A stretch of DNA of 56,267 nucleotides from Clostridia bacterium (GCA_017522345.1 JAFWZN010000015.1:1-56267), one strand, 5' to 3'; shown: positions 42,212 to 50,940, numbered from the stretch's first letter. A program made the numbers and translations. Notes: generated by a model not told the origin, from the sequence alone.

Positions 42212-43483
42212 ATGAGCAAGCTAAAAATCGGTGTTTTCGGCGCATATCGCGGAATGAGTATGATTCATGTTCTTTTGGAGCATCCCGACGCCACGCTGGT
42301 TGCCGTTTGCGACAAATATGCGCCTGCGCTTGAAAAAGCGGGCGCGGCGGCGAAAGAAGCCGGCCTGTCGATTGCGCTTTACGAATCCTTTGATGACTTT
42401 TTGGGCCACGATATGGACGCCGTGGTTCTTGCCAATTATGCCAATGAGCACGCGCCCTTCGCCGTAAAGCTTCTGAAATCCGGCAGACACGTTCTTTCCG
42501 AGGTTCTCCCCTGCGAAACGCCTGCGCAGGCGGTTGAGCTGATTGAAGCGGTTGAGGAAAGCGGAAAGGTATACGCTTATGCCGAAAATTACTGCTATAT
42601 GGATCACACCTTTGAAATGTGGCGCCGCTATGAGAAGGGCGAAATCGGAGAGGTTATGTATGCGGAGGGCGAATACATCCACGACTGCGCGGGCATCTGG
42701 CCCTCCATCACCTACGGTGAACGCGATCATTGGCGCAACAACATGTATCCCACCTTTTACTGCACCCATTCCTTCGGACCGATTATGACGATCACACAAA
42801 AGCGTCCCGTGCGCGTAACCGGCTTTATCACAAACCGAAACGCAACCGTTCCGCCGCTCGGCCTTAAAATGGGCGACTGCGCGGGCATTGAAATGGTGAC
42901 GCTTGAAAACGGCGCGATTGTGAAAAGCGTGCACGGACACCTAAAACGCGAGCCCGGCTCCATTAACTACGAGGTATACGGCATGAAAGGTTCTATGGAG
43001 TCGCAGCGTTTCATGCCCTCCTACACCCCCGAGGGACAGGAAGCGGAAATTCAGGTTTACAAAGAGGGCAAAAAGGTATGCGAAGGCGCAAACGAACGCT
43101 ATGTGCCCGGAAAGGTCGTCGAAAACAGCCTTGCGCACAAGTACGCCACGCACGGCGGAGCGGATTTCTATCCCACGCATTTTTTCATTGAAAAGATATT
43201 AGGCCGCCCGGACGGAGAACACTATTCCATCGACGTATACGCCGCCGTCGACATGGGTCTTGTCGGCATTCTTGCCTATCGCTCCTGCCTGAACCATAAC
43301 CAACCCATGGAAATCCCGAATCTTCGAAATAAGGAAGAACGCGATCTTTGGCGAAATGACAACGCCTGCACCAATCCCGCAGTCGCAGGGGAAAATCTTC
43401 TGCCCTGCCATCCCGACGGCAACATCGAGTACGAAGACGAGGTCTTCGAAAAGGTTCGAAATATGTGGCTGGAAGGCAAATAA
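42212..43483 (+). CDS. Gfo/Idh/MocA family oxidoreductase
   Basis: A 423-residue protein with an N-terminal Rossmann domain (KLKIGVFGAYRGMSM, then VVLANYANEHAPFAVK) and a C-terminal dehydratase-like domain with MGDCAGIEMVTLENGAIV and GFITNRNATVPP. The family oxidises or epimerises sugars with NAD(P). The usual EKP motif is replaced: HVLSEVLPCETP has no lysine in the normal place, so catalysis may be altered. The start is the ATG at 42212; a TTG at 42203 lies inside the ribosome-site spacing. It is monocistronic. Confidence 0.82.
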   Translation: MSKLKIGVFGAYRGMSMIHVLLEHPDATLVAVCDKYAPALEKAGAAAKEAGLSIALYESFDDFLGHDMDAVVLANYANEHAPFAVKLLKSGRHVLSEVLPCETPAQAVELIEAVEESGKVYAYAENYCYMDHTFEMWRRYEKGEIGEVMYAEGEYIHDCAGIWPSITYGERDHWRNNMYPTFYCTHSFGPIMTITQKRPVRVTGFITNRNATVPPLGLKMGDCAGIEMVTLENGAIVKSVHGHLKREPGSINYEVYGMKGSMESQRFMPSYTPEGQEAEIQVYKEGKKVCEGANERYVPGKVVENSLAHKYATHGGADFYPTHFFIEKILGRPDGEHYSIDVYAAVDMGLVGILAYRSCLNHNQPMEIPNLRNKEERDLWRNDNACTNPAVAGENLLPCHPDGNIEYEDEVFEKVRNMWLEGK

Positions 43484-43500
43484 ACCAAGCGCCTATAAAA

Positions 43501-43535
43501 AGGCTCCCGTTTCCTGATGAACGGGAGCCTTTTTT
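43501..43535. terminator. bidirectional intrinsic terminator
   Basis: An 11-bp perfect stem (AGGCTCCCGTT 43501-43511 with AACGGGAGCCT 43520-43530) has A on the left and six T on the right. It separates the convergent Gfo/Idh and LarC-like genes. The last T overlaps the LarC-like stop codon. Confidence 0.9.
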
Positions 43536-43990
43536 CACGCCTCTATGCAGTCATAGATCAGTTTTTGAGCGGTTCTGACGTCCACGCCCGCCTTTTCGGC
43601 ATAGGCGCACACATCGTCATTCTCAAGCTTTTCTTTTCTGATTCCGTATCCTTCGGCAATCACGCGCCTTACGTCGCCCAAGGGCGTATGGATGACTTCA
43701 ATCCGCCTTTCAAGCGCGTACGCCTTCATTTCCTGCTTTCGGACGCCGAAGGTTGAAGTATGAAGCAAAATAAGATTGGCAAGTTTGTCCGCTTCGGAAG
43801 GCCTGCAGATCACGCGAATTTCATAGCCGGGTCTGCCCTTTTTCATCTGAACGGGAATGGTGTAAAATTCCATTGCGCCCGATTTCATGATGACGTCGCG
43901 GGCAAAACCGATGGCTTCTCCCGTCATATCATCGACATTGCAGGACAAAACAACGATATCCCGATTCGGTGCGCCGTGCGCCATGTCCAT
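43535..43990 (-). CDS. LarC C-terminal domain protein (nickel insertion protein, LarC2-like)
   Basis: A 151-residue protein equal to the C-terminal part of LarC (DUF111): VLSCNVDDMTGEAIGFARDV, then GRPGYEIRVICRPSEADKL and LGDVRRVIAEGYG. LarC inserts nickel into the pincer cofactor of lactate racemase. In Lactobacillus the full enzyme needs a programmed frameshift joining LarC1 and LarC2. Here only the second part is present, with its own ATG and GGAGGG. No LarC1, LarA, LarB or LarE gene is in the window. It lies one base after the SRAP gene. Confidence 0.75.
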   Translation of the reverse strand: MDMAHGAPNRDIVVLSCNVDDMTGEAIGFARDVIMKSGAMEFYTIPVQMKKGRPGYEIRVICRPSEADKLANLILLHTSTFGVRKQEMKAYALERRIEVIHTPLGDVRRVIAEGYGIRKEKLENDDVCAYAEKAGVDVRTAQKLIYDCIEA

Positions 43991-43991
43991 G

Positions 43992-44588
43992 CTACATTCC
44001 CTCCGCTTTACTGTAATAAAATGTGTCTATGCTGTCCCGGACGATTCTTTCGTAATCATTGTCCGGATTCAGCCACGCCTGCGCTTCCCGGGCTGAAAAC
44101 GCAACCGGCATGCGATGATGAATAAACTGTATGCCGGGCGCGGCGTCCTTTGTCAAAATCACAAACTCGTGTCCGCTTTCATACGCCTTCGGACGATAAA
44201 GTCCGGCAAGAAAGAGAAAATTGTCCTCGGTCGAGAGCGCGTATTTCGTCTTTGCTTTTCCGTTTTTCTCCCATTCATAGTAACCGTTTGCGTAAATGAG
44301 CGCTCTTCGAAACTGAACAAGGTCGCGAAACATCGGCTTTTGATGCGCGCTTTCGCTTCTTGCATTGATTAACAGCCCTCCGTCTCCGCCGGTAAATCCC
44401 CACTGCATTACAAACGGGCGCGAAACGAGTTTTTTGTTTAAACAAACGACAAGCGCATTGTCACCCGGAAAGACCTCGCCGGTTTTAAACTGCGCCTTTT
44501 CCCTATCTTCTCTTCGGTTGAGCTCGTCAATTAACTGCCTGAGCTGCTCATCCGAATCCTCCGAGGCAATATAATATCTACCGCACAT
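43992..44588 (-). CDS. SOS response-associated peptidase (SRAP, YedK/HMCES-like)
   Basis: A 198-residue DNA-protein crosslinking protein that shields abasic sites in single-stranded DNA through Cys2. The N-terminus MCGRYY supplies the catalytic cysteine. The other conserved elements are GGLLINARSESAHQKPMFRD, ANGYYEWEK with the glutamate, and FIHHRMPVAFS with the histidine. The length is typical. A TTGACA-type promoter lies upstream. It shares a transcript with the LarC-like gene. Confidence 0.93.
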   Translation of the reverse strand: MCGRYYIASEDSDEQLRQLIDELNRREDREKAQFKTGEVFPGDNALVVCLNKKLVSRPFVMQWGFTGGDGGLLINARSESAHQKPMFRDLVQFRRALIYANGYYEWEKNGKAKTKYALSTEDNFLFLAGLYRPKAYESGHEFVILTKDAAPGIQFIHHRMPVAFSAREAQAWLNPDNDYERIVRDSIDTFYYSKAEGM

Positions 44589-44608
44589 GTTTTTCCGCCT
44601 CCGCCATT

Positions 44609-44638
44609 ACTTTAACAAACAACGCCGCCCCGTGTCAA
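44609..44638 (-). promoter_or_regulatory. promoter of the SRAP gene
   Basis: On the minus strand, a perfect TTGACA (44633-44638) is followed after 18 bases by TAAAGT (44609-44614), close to the ATG at 44588. No clear LexA box was recognised. Confidence 0.6.
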
Positions 44639-44669
44639 GCAAATCATAAAAAGATGCGTTTTGCGCCCT

Positions 44670-45437
44670 TTATACGCGCTGCGTTTCCCTTCGGATGGAT
44701 ATAAGCATATGATCGGCAAAGCGGATAAGCGCCTCCCCTGAAGCATGCATATCGCCCTCCGACTGGTAGGCATTAAGCGCTTCCAGAATGATTTCATGAT
44801 ATTCTTCTTTTACGTTTTTAAGCGCCCACTCGCCGCCGTCCTTTTTGGAAAGAATCGCCCCGTCCTTCACATACGCAAGCACGCGGCACAGAGAAAGCGT
44901 TACGTACATGGGCTGATCCAATATATCACAGCGCGCATTCTCAATATCGTACATAAGCGCGTCCAGATAATCTTCGTGAGAAACCCTTGAAAACACGCAG
45001 TCCTTATCTTCTCCAAAAAGCGTCCTTCCGTAAACATTCATAATTCTGACATGCGCAGCCAGATCCCGGTCCTTGCCCGTCAAGCGCAATAAAGTTCCGT
45101 CGGGATCGTTTTTGTAGCTTTCAAGATGCGCGTTTGAAAAATGCATGTCATACGGCGCAGGATGACAAAACGCCATCATATCCCGCTTTAAAACAACGCT
45201 CATTTCTATGCCCTTCGTCGGCGCGTTTTCGTTAAGCCTCATCACCTTATCAAGATACGTCCGCTTTTCAGCCATTGTAAGCGGACGGTATACAGCCACC
45301 AGCAGATCAACGTCGCTTTTCTTTTCATGAAAGCAGCCCATGCATAAAGAGCCATGCAGGTAGATACCGGCAAGGTTGTCATCAAGCGCATCTTTCGTTT
45401 CGCGCACAAATAAATCAAGAAACGCATCAATTTTCAT
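44670..45437 (-). CDS. AadA-like nucleotidyltransferase domain protein
   Basis: A 255-residue nucleotidyltransferase with the GS-x10-DxD signature (HGSLCMGCFHEKKSDVDLLV) at about residues 35-55. A helical C-terminal domain like DUF4111 follows, as in streptomycin/spectinomycin adenylyltransferases. It may modify an aminoglycoside or another small substrate; resistance cannot be concluded. The ATG at 45437 has GGGTGAG upstream. No transposase or integron sequence is adjacent. It follows a terminator by only 25 bases, and no good promoter is visible. Confidence 0.72.
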   Translation of the reverse strand: MKIDAFLDLFVRETKDALDDNLAGIYLHGSLCMGCFHEKKSDVDLLVAVYRPLTMAEKRTYLDKVMRLNENAPTKGIEMSVVLKRDMMAFCHPAPYDMHFSNAHLESYKNDPDGTLLRLTGKDRDLAAHVRIMNVYGRTLFGEDKDCVFSRVSHEDYLDALMYDIENARCDILDQPMYVTLSLCRVLAYVKDGAILSKKDGGEWALKNVKEEYHEIILEALNAYQSEGDMHASGEALIRFADHMLISIRRETQRV

Positions 45438-45462
45438 TTTCTCACCCATCCGCCACATAATA

Positions 45463-45497
45463 AATAAGCTGTCTCGTTTTCGTCGAGACAGCTTATT
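45463..45497 (-). terminator. intrinsic terminator of the secreted OB-like protein gene
   Basis: A 14-bp perfect stem (AATAAGCTGTCTCG 45463-45476 with its complement 45484-45497) has a 7-nt loop. On the minus strand it is followed by the T-rich TTATTTATT region. Confidence 0.85.
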
Positions 45498-45509
45498 GAG
45501 TGTTTTAGA

Positions 45510-46238
45510 TTATTCAGCGGCAAGAACAACGCTGGTGATGTGGGGATTGACGCCCTCGTACCAGTAGAGGAAGCCTTCCATATCGATCACGTCGCCGATC
45601 TTGAGCGCCTTAACGGCCTCGTAAACCTCGGTGCCTGCGCCGGTTAAGTAGCTCTCGACGGTGAAGGTGTAGGTAGCGCCGTTTACGGAAACGTTGAAGT
45701 ACAGATCGTTGCCTTCGCTGCCGGAGCCGTCCCAATTGTAGAGGAACGCTACGTCGTTGCCCTCGGCGTCCTTGCCGGCGGCTTCAACGGTCATGCCCTT
45801 GAAAGCAACAAACTGGTTCTGGTAGTTAACGAGCTCTTCGCTTCCGAGAAGCGCGGTCACGTCCTTCGCTTCGGCGATGAACTTGTCGAGGATTTCGAAG
45901 GTCGCGTCAACGATCTCAACCTCGCCCGCCCACTCAGCCTTGTAGCCGGTTACGCGGATCTTGGTGCCGGGGGTGAGAAGCTCCCACTCCTCATAGGAGC
46001 AAGGCATGTTGTACAGGAAGTAAGCGCCTTCTTCATTCTGGGTGTAGAAGGTGGCGTTGCCTACGCCGTTGTTCTCCCACCAGCCCTGCTTGGCCTGGAT
46101 GTAGGTCTCAACGGTAATCTCGGCGTCGAGCTCGGCGGCTACGAAATCCTGATAGGACATAACGCCTTCAGCGAGTACGGGGCAGGCAAATACCATTGCC
46201 AGAACAAGGGCGAGGATAACGTGAGAAATCTTCTTCAT
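45510..46238 (-). CDS. secreted protein of unknown function with two OB-like segments
   Basis: A 242-residue protein with a signal peptide (KKISHVILALVLAMVFACPVLA). Two beta-rich segments follow, each reminiscent of an OB fold: about 40-115, ending in LLTPGTKIRVTGYKAEW, and about 140-240, ending in LKIGDVIDMEGFLYWYEG. No exact family is recognised. Codon use is strongly biased and GC3-rich like tpiA, pgk and tuf, and it has a good promoter and AAGGAG site. I infer an abundant exported or cell-wall protein, possibly ligand-binding. It is monocistronic. Confidence 0.7.
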   Translation of the reverse strand: MKKISHVILALVLAMVFACPVLAEGVMSYQDFVAAELDAEITVETYIQAKQGWWENNGVGNATFYTQNEEGAYFLYNMPCSYEEWELLTPGTKIRVTGYKAEWAGEVEIVDATFEILDKFIAEAKDVTALLGSEELVNYQNQFVAFKGMTVEAAGKDAEGNDVAFLYNWDGSGSEGNDLYFNVSVNGATYTFTVESYLTGAGTEVYEAVKALKIGDVIDMEGFLYWYEGVNPHITSVVLAAE

Positions 46239-46279
46239 GATGTTTTCTCCTTTTTTCTCGTTTGTCGGGATACATCTTA

Positions 46280-46307
46280 ATTATACATGAAATTCTGTGA
46301 AGTTCAA
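46280..46307 (-). promoter_or_regulatory. sigma-A promoter of the secreted protein gene
   Basis: On the minus strand, TTGAAC (46302-46307), a 16-base spacer and a perfect TATAAT (46280-46285) lie 41 bases before the ATG. Confidence 0.8.
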
Positions 46308-46318
46308 GTATCTTATGT

Positions 46319-47887
46319 TTATTTTGCTTTTCTTTTCGATTGTAGGAAGTTAATTCCTGCATAAGAAGCGATGCCCACCCACACAAGCGCGATTCCGGAA
46401 AGGAGCATCACGCTCGTCTTCGGGAGCGGGCCCTTATTCATATCCAGATGATACATGGCGATCATTTCATCGTACAGCGCGGGGATGGTTTCCTCGTTTA
46501 CGGCGACCTTATTACGCTTAACGTTTTTCAGCACCGTTTCAATCAGCTGTCCCGCCGCGTTTCTGAGGACTGCGGAGCCGTTGAAAACCGGCGTTACAAA
46601 CACATGATCAAGATTGTCAAGCAAGATCTTCGCCGCGTTGATTTTTACGTCGTAGTAATAATCGTTGTCCTCGCCCGCTCTTGAAAGATAATCCTTGTAT
46701 TCCGCGCTTTCCTGAACACTTAAAGTAACCGGGACATAGCCTTCAGTGGTGGAATAAGACATCTGTACCTCGTTGGTCAGAAGGTACTGCGTAAAAAGCC
46801 ACGACGCCAGAACCTCATTCGGATCGTCCTTATTGAAGATACAAAGCGACGGTCCCTGAGAAATCATGAAGGGATTTTCCGGGTCGATCTGAGGAATCGG
46901 ATAGACAACCGTTTCAAACTCCACAAAATCCTCCGGCGGAATGTCGGATAAAGGCGCATAGCTTCCCATCCACGTCGCGCCTGCGGTGGAGTCGATGGCA
47001 AACACGCATCGGCCTGCGTTTAGGTGGTTTGCGGGATAGGAATCTCTTGTGAAGGTCGAGAACGCGCCTTTTCTGATATGATCGGCAAGCTCCAAAAGGA
47101 TATCGCGCGTCGTATCATTAAACAGATAAATTCCGCCGTTTGCGTCCGAATACGGAGCGTCCATCTGCTTAAGCAGCTGAATCATCATATTGTCGGTGGA
47201 TTTGTAGATGAACGGAATCATGGCCTTTTTGCCGTTTAACACATACAGCCCGTTTTCATCCTTTTTGGCTGCAGCCTCCGAAACCTCCCACACAAAATCC
47301 CATGTGAGCTTCTCGGGAAGCGTATAGCCCAATTTCTCCACCAGCGTTTTGTTGATATATAACGCCTCGGTAGAACGCATGAAGGGAAGCGCATAATAGT
47401 ATCCGTCGATCATGCATTCGGAAAGAAACTTGGGTACGATTTCCTCCGCCTTCGGCGCGTCAAAGCGAACCTCGCTGCCGCCCAAGCCGTATTTTTTGTT
47501 TGTAATCAATTCATCCAGCCTTACCACGCAGTTATCCTGCGCCATATAGGATGCGATGTGATCGGGATAGGTGATGCATACGTTGGGCGTGGAATCGGTT
47601 TGGATGTTGTTAAGCACGTCCGAATAGATCTTTCCGTAGTCGTTGTAGTTTATCAATTCTACCTTGATATTCGGATACAGCTTTTCAAAATCCGCGATGG
47701 CTTTTTCGTAAATCATCCTCTGCGTCAGATTGGTGTCGTTTTTCGCCCAGAAGGAAATTTCATACGTCTGTCTTTCGTCAAACGTTTCGGGCGCGACAAA
47801 CGGCGCTTTTTCGTTCACGCCGTGGCAGCCGGTCAATAAAACCGCCAAAGAAACGAGCATCATGAGAAAACTCAAATACCTTTTCAT
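46319..47887 (-). CDS. ABC transporter sugar-binding lipoprotein with C-terminal membrane anchor
   Basis: A 522-residue substrate-binding protein of the carbohydrate uptake type 1 family. The lipobox is LLTGC with the cysteine at residue 21. The bilobed domain fills about 40-480, with segments such as SFWAKNDTN and LFNDTTRDILLEL. Unusually, a hydrophobic helix at about 490-512 (VMLLSGIALVWVGIASYAG) is followed by a basic tail QSKRKAK. This would anchor the protein in the membrane at both ends. It follows the second permease by overlap. The ligand is unknown. Confidence 0.85.
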   Translation of the reverse strand: MKRYLSFLMMLVSLAVLLTGCHGVNEKAPFVAPETFDERQTYEISFWAKNDTNLTQRMIYEKAIADFEKLYPNIKVELINYNDYGKIYSDVLNNIQTDSTPNVCITYPDHIASYMAQDNCVVRLDELITNKKYGLGGSEVRFDAPKAEEIVPKFLSECMIDGYYYALPFMRSTEALYINKTLVEKLGYTLPEKLTWDFVWEVSEAAAKKDENGLYVLNGKKAMIPFIYKSTDNMMIQLLKQMDAPYSDANGGIYLFNDTTRDILLELADHIRKGAFSTFTRDSYPANHLNAGRCVFAIDSTAGATWMGSYAPLSDIPPEDFVEFETVVYPIPQIDPENPFMISQGPSLCIFNKDDPNEVLASWLFTQYLLTNEVQMSYSTTEGYVPVTLSVQESAEYKDYLSRAGEDNDYYYDVKINAAKILLDNLDHVFVTPVFNGSAVLRNAAGQLIETVLKNVKRNKVAVNEETIPALYDEMIAMYHLDMNKGPLPKTSVMLLSGIALVWVGIASYAGINFLQSKRKAK

Positions 47888-48738
47888 CCCTTGATGCCTC
47901 CTCTCGAAACGCCTTCCATAATGCGCTTATGGAATACGAGAAACAACACAATCAGCGGCACCGAAACCACAACGACCGCCGCCATCATCGCGGGAATGTT
48001 TTCGCGGCCAAAGCCCTCTTCCCTGATTTTCTGAATGCCGTTAGAAACGAGGTAATAATTCTCGTCCGTTGTAATCAGGCGCGGCCACACATAGGAATTC
48101 CAGCACTCGATGATCTTCAGAATCACAATCGTAATAATGGTGGGCCTGCTGATGGGCATCATCACGCGGCGAAGGTATTTTAAATCGCTCGTGCCGTCCA
48201 CCTTTGCCGCATAATACAATTGATCCGGAATCTGCGCAAAGTTTTCGCGCAGAAGATAAATATAAAATACGCTCGTAACGGACGGAAGAACGAGGCCGGA
48301 AAACGTATTGTCGAGCCCCAGCTTTTTGATTGTGACATAGTTTGTGATGATCACCAGCTCATAGGGAATCATCATAAGGGCGAGAAACAGCGTAAACATA
48401 AGGTTTTTGCCCCTGAAATTTAAGCGCGCGAAGGCAAAAGCCGAAAGCACGGTCACAACCAGCATGAGGAAGGTGGTTAAGAAGGTATAGATCAAAGTAT
48501 TCAGAAAATACCTTCCGAGCTTTACTGCGGTAAAGGCAAACCTGTAGTTTTCAAATGTGGGCGCGAGGGTGAAAAATTTCGGGATATCCTCCGCGTTGTA
48601 CGCGCCGTAGCTCTTAATTGAAGTCAAAATCATCCAGTAAAACGGGAAAAGAACGATGAGCGCCCAAATGATGAGGCCGAAATACACGCCTGTTTTAAAA
48701 AGCGCGTTTGACATATGGCCGTTTTTGTTTATTTTCAT
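47884..48738 (-). CDS. carbohydrate ABC transporter permease (MalG-type)
   Basis: A 284-residue inner-membrane subunit with six transmembrane helices. Its EAA loop is ILYRENFAQIPDQLYYAAKVDGTSDL in part, ending before PISRPTIITIVIL. It pairs with the MalF-type permease and the ATPase to import a sugar. The ATG at 48738 has GGGAGGG upstream. The frame opens earlier but overlaps malF. It overlaps the binding-protein start by four bases. Confidence 0.88.
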   Translation of the reverse strand: MKINKNGHMSNALFKTGVYFGLIIWALIVLFPFYWMILTSIKSYGAYNAEDIPKFFTLAPTFENYRFAFTAVKLGRYFLNTLIYTFLTTFLMLVVTVLSAFAFARLNFRGKNLMFTLFLALMMIPYELVIITNYVTIKKLGLDNTFSGLVLPSVTSVFYIYLLRENFAQIPDQLYYAAKVDGTSDLKYLRRVMMPISRPTIITIVILKIIECWNSYVWPRLITTDENYYLVSNGIQKIREEGFGRENIPAMMAAVVVVSVPLIVLFLVFHKRIMEGVSRGGIKG

Positions 48739-48754
48739 CTCAATCCCTCCCCCA

Positions 48755-49648
48755 TTAATAGTGCACGTGCTTGCGGCTGACAAGAAGGTTGATAACGGTG
48801 ATGGTTAGAACAATCACAAACAGTATAATCGCGGCTGCCGAAGCGTAGGAAGGATATCCGCCGCCCTCCGTATACAGAACGTCGTATACATAGCCGACGA
48901 TTGTGTTCATCTCCGCCGCATTGAGGTTCGTTCCGAACAGCGCGACCGCATCGGAATACGCCTTGAACGCGCCGATAAAGCCGGTGATCACCAGATAAAA
49001 GATCATGGGCGAAATCATGGGCAGCGTGATTTTTCTGAAGGTTCTGCCCCTGCTCGTTCCGTCCATCTTCGCAGCCTTGTAATAATCCTCGTTTACGGAA
49101 GCCAGCGCGCCGGTCAGAATCAGAATCTTAAACGGCATGACGACCCAGATGGTGTAAATGCACATCACCAGCATCTTCGCCCAATACGGGCCCGTGATAA
49201 AATCAACCGACTCGCCGCCGAACCAATTGATCAGAACGTTCACAAGGCCTTCCGAAACGGGCGTTCTCTTAAACAGGATCATAAATACCAAGCCAACCGC
49301 CAGGGTATTTGTGACGTAAGGCAGAAAATACAGCGTCTGAAAAAGGGAGCGGACGACTTTGATGCTGCTTAATCCCAAAGAAATCAGAAGCGCGATACCG
49401 GTAGAAAGCGGCACGGTGATAATCACCAGAATGAAGGTATTTCTGACCGCGCGCATGAAAAACGGATCGCGCAGAACAAAACGGTAATTGTCCCAGCCGT
49501 AGCCCGTAAAGGACTGAGAGGCGAAATTGAATTCCTCTTCAAACGAATAGATGAATACGTCAATCAGCGGATATACCATAAACACGCCCAAAAACAGCAT
49601 GGCGGGCAAAAGGTACAGCCAGCCCTTTAGATCTCTTTTCTCCATCAT
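48755..49648 (-). CDS. carbohydrate ABC transporter permease (MalF-type)
   Basis: A 297-residue permease with about six transmembrane helices. The EAA loop reads NEDYYKAAKMDGTSRGRTFRKITLPMISP in part. The N-terminal helix is WLYLLPAMLFLGVFMVYPLIDVFI in part. It forms the transmembrane pore with the MalG-type partner. AAGGGGG precedes the ATG pair at 49648/49645. It follows the ATPase by 15 bases. Confidence 0.88.
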   Translation of the reverse strand: MMEKRDLKGWLYLLPAMLFLGVFMVYPLIDVFIYSFEEEFNFASQSFTGYGWDNYRFVLRDPFFMRAVRNTFILVIITVPLSTGIALLISLGLSSIKVVRSLFQTLYFLPYVTNTLAVGLVFMILFKRTPVSEGLVNVLINWFGGESVDFITGPYWAKMLVMCIYTIWVVMPFKILILTGALASVNEDYYKAAKMDGTSRGRTFRKITLPMISPMIFYLVITGFIGAFKAYSDAVALFGTNLNAAEMNTIVGYVYDVLYTEGGGYPSYASAAAIILFVIVLTITVINLLVSRKHVHY

Positions 49649-49663
49649 GCGAATCGTTCCCCC

Positions 49664-50764
49664 TTACGCTTCCTCGTAGTACACGCGCTCACTCGTTTCG
49701 CGGTTGAAGATTTCGGTTTTGGGGCTTCTTAAGCGGAAGCGGACGACGCCGTCTTTCGGCTCGACCTTTACATCCGCGCCGATAATGGCGCGAAGCGCCT
49801 TTCGCTCGGAGAATTTGCTCGTGAAAACAACGCTTGTGTCGCGGCCCATAACCTCAAGCGCCTTGAAAGCACAGGAAAGCGGGCCTTCGGGATCAGGAAT
49901 AAACGCCTCGGGACGCACCGCGACGTAGACCTTCTGATCGTTTACGTTCCTGACGTTCAGAACAGCTTCGTTTCCGATATACAGTTTTCCGTCCTTGACT
50001 TCGCCCTCAAAGGTATTGATCTGGGGCGTTCCAAGGAATTCCGCGACGAACAGATTCTTAGGATCGTCGTACACTTCCTGCGGCGCGCCGATTTGCTGAA
50101 TCACGCCATCCTTCATCACGATGATCTGATCGGAAATGGACATGGCTTCCTCCTGATCGTGGGTGACAAAGATGGTGGTGATGCCGGTTTCCTTCTGGAT
50201 GCGGCTGATTTCCTCGCGGGTCTGCAGGCGCAGTCTCGCGTCGAGGTTTGAAAGCGGCTCGTCCAGAAGAAGCAGGCGCGGCATTTTGACAAGCGCGCGA
50301 GCGATGGCGACGCGCTGCTGCTGGCCGCCGGACAGCTCCTTGGGCTTTCTGTTTAAAAGCATTTCGATCTGAACAAGCTTCGCCGCTTCCATCGCTCTTT
50401 TCATCATCTGATCGCGCGAAAGCTTTTCCTCGCCCTTCAGATTCTCAAGCGGGAAAAGGATGTTTTCGATAACCGTCAGATGCGGATACAGCGCGTAATT
50501 CTGGAAAACAAGCCCGATGCCTCTTTTTTCCGGCTGAAGATCGGTCACGTCTTCATCGCCAAAGTAGATTTTTCCGCTTGTAGGCGCAAGAAGGCCGGAC
50601 AAAAGATTGAGCGCAGTGCTCTTTCCGCAGCCGGACGGGCCTAAAAGACCAATCAGTTTTCCGTCAGGGATCTCGATATTAAAGTTGTTGACGGCGGTCA
50701 CGCCCGGATCCTTCCTGGTTCTGCCGGGGAATTTCTTAGTGAGATTTTCAAGTACAACCTTCAT
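49664..50764 (-). CDS. ABC transporter ATP-binding protein (MsmK/UgpC-type)
   Basis: A 366-residue nucleotide-binding subunit. Walker A is GPSGCGKST, the Q-loop is LVFQNYALYPHLTV, the signature is LSGGQQQRVAIA, Walker B is LLLLDEPLSNLD and the H-loop IFVTHDQEEA. A C-terminal regulatory OB domain with ISGxx-type sequences (about 240-366) is typical of sugar importers. It is the first gene of the operon. The ATG at 50764 has AAGGAAGG upstream. No unambiguous promoter was found in the 120-base gap before patatin. Confidence 0.92.
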   Translation of the reverse strand: MKVVLENLTKKFPGRTRKDPGVTAVNNFNIEIPDGKLIGLLGPSGCGKSTALNLLSGLLAPTSGKIYFGDEDVTDLQPEKRGIGLVFQNYALYPHLTVIENILFPLENLKGEEKLSRDQMMKRAMEAAKLVQIEMLLNRKPKELSGGQQQRVAIARALVKMPRLLLLDEPLSNLDARLRLQTREEISRIQKETGITTIFVTHDQEEAMSISDQIIVMKDGVIQQIGAPQEVYDDPKNLFVAEFLGTPQINTFEGEVKDGKLYIGNEAVLNVRNVNDQKVYVAVRPEAFIPDPEGPLSCAFKALEVMGRDTSVVFTSKFSERKALRAIIGADVKVEPKDGVVRFRLRSPKTEIFNRETSERVYYEEA

Positions 50765-50886
50765 AGTTATCCCTTCCTTAAAGCGCAAACGCGCGAAATT
50801 CTCATTAACCGCTTATAGTATAACACCTTCCTGTAAAGACTTCTGTATGCAGGATAAAATTCGAACAGGATTTTCAATAATTCTTC

Positions 50887-50916
50887 TTGTTATTGAGCGG
50901 TTTTCGGGAGTATAAT
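50887..50916 (+). promoter_or_regulatory. promoter of the patatin-like gene
   Basis: TTGTTA (50887-50892), an 18-base spacer and a perfect TATAAT (50911-50916) lie 24 bases before the ATG at 50941. This argues against the longer frame starting at 50887. Confidence 0.75.
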
Positions 50917-50940
50917 ATTCCCATCATGGGAGGAACGCGC

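Noticed and set aside
44670..45437. Mobile aminoglycoside-resistance cassette
   Set aside because: There is no attC site, integrase, transposase or composition change, and the family contains many non-resistance members.
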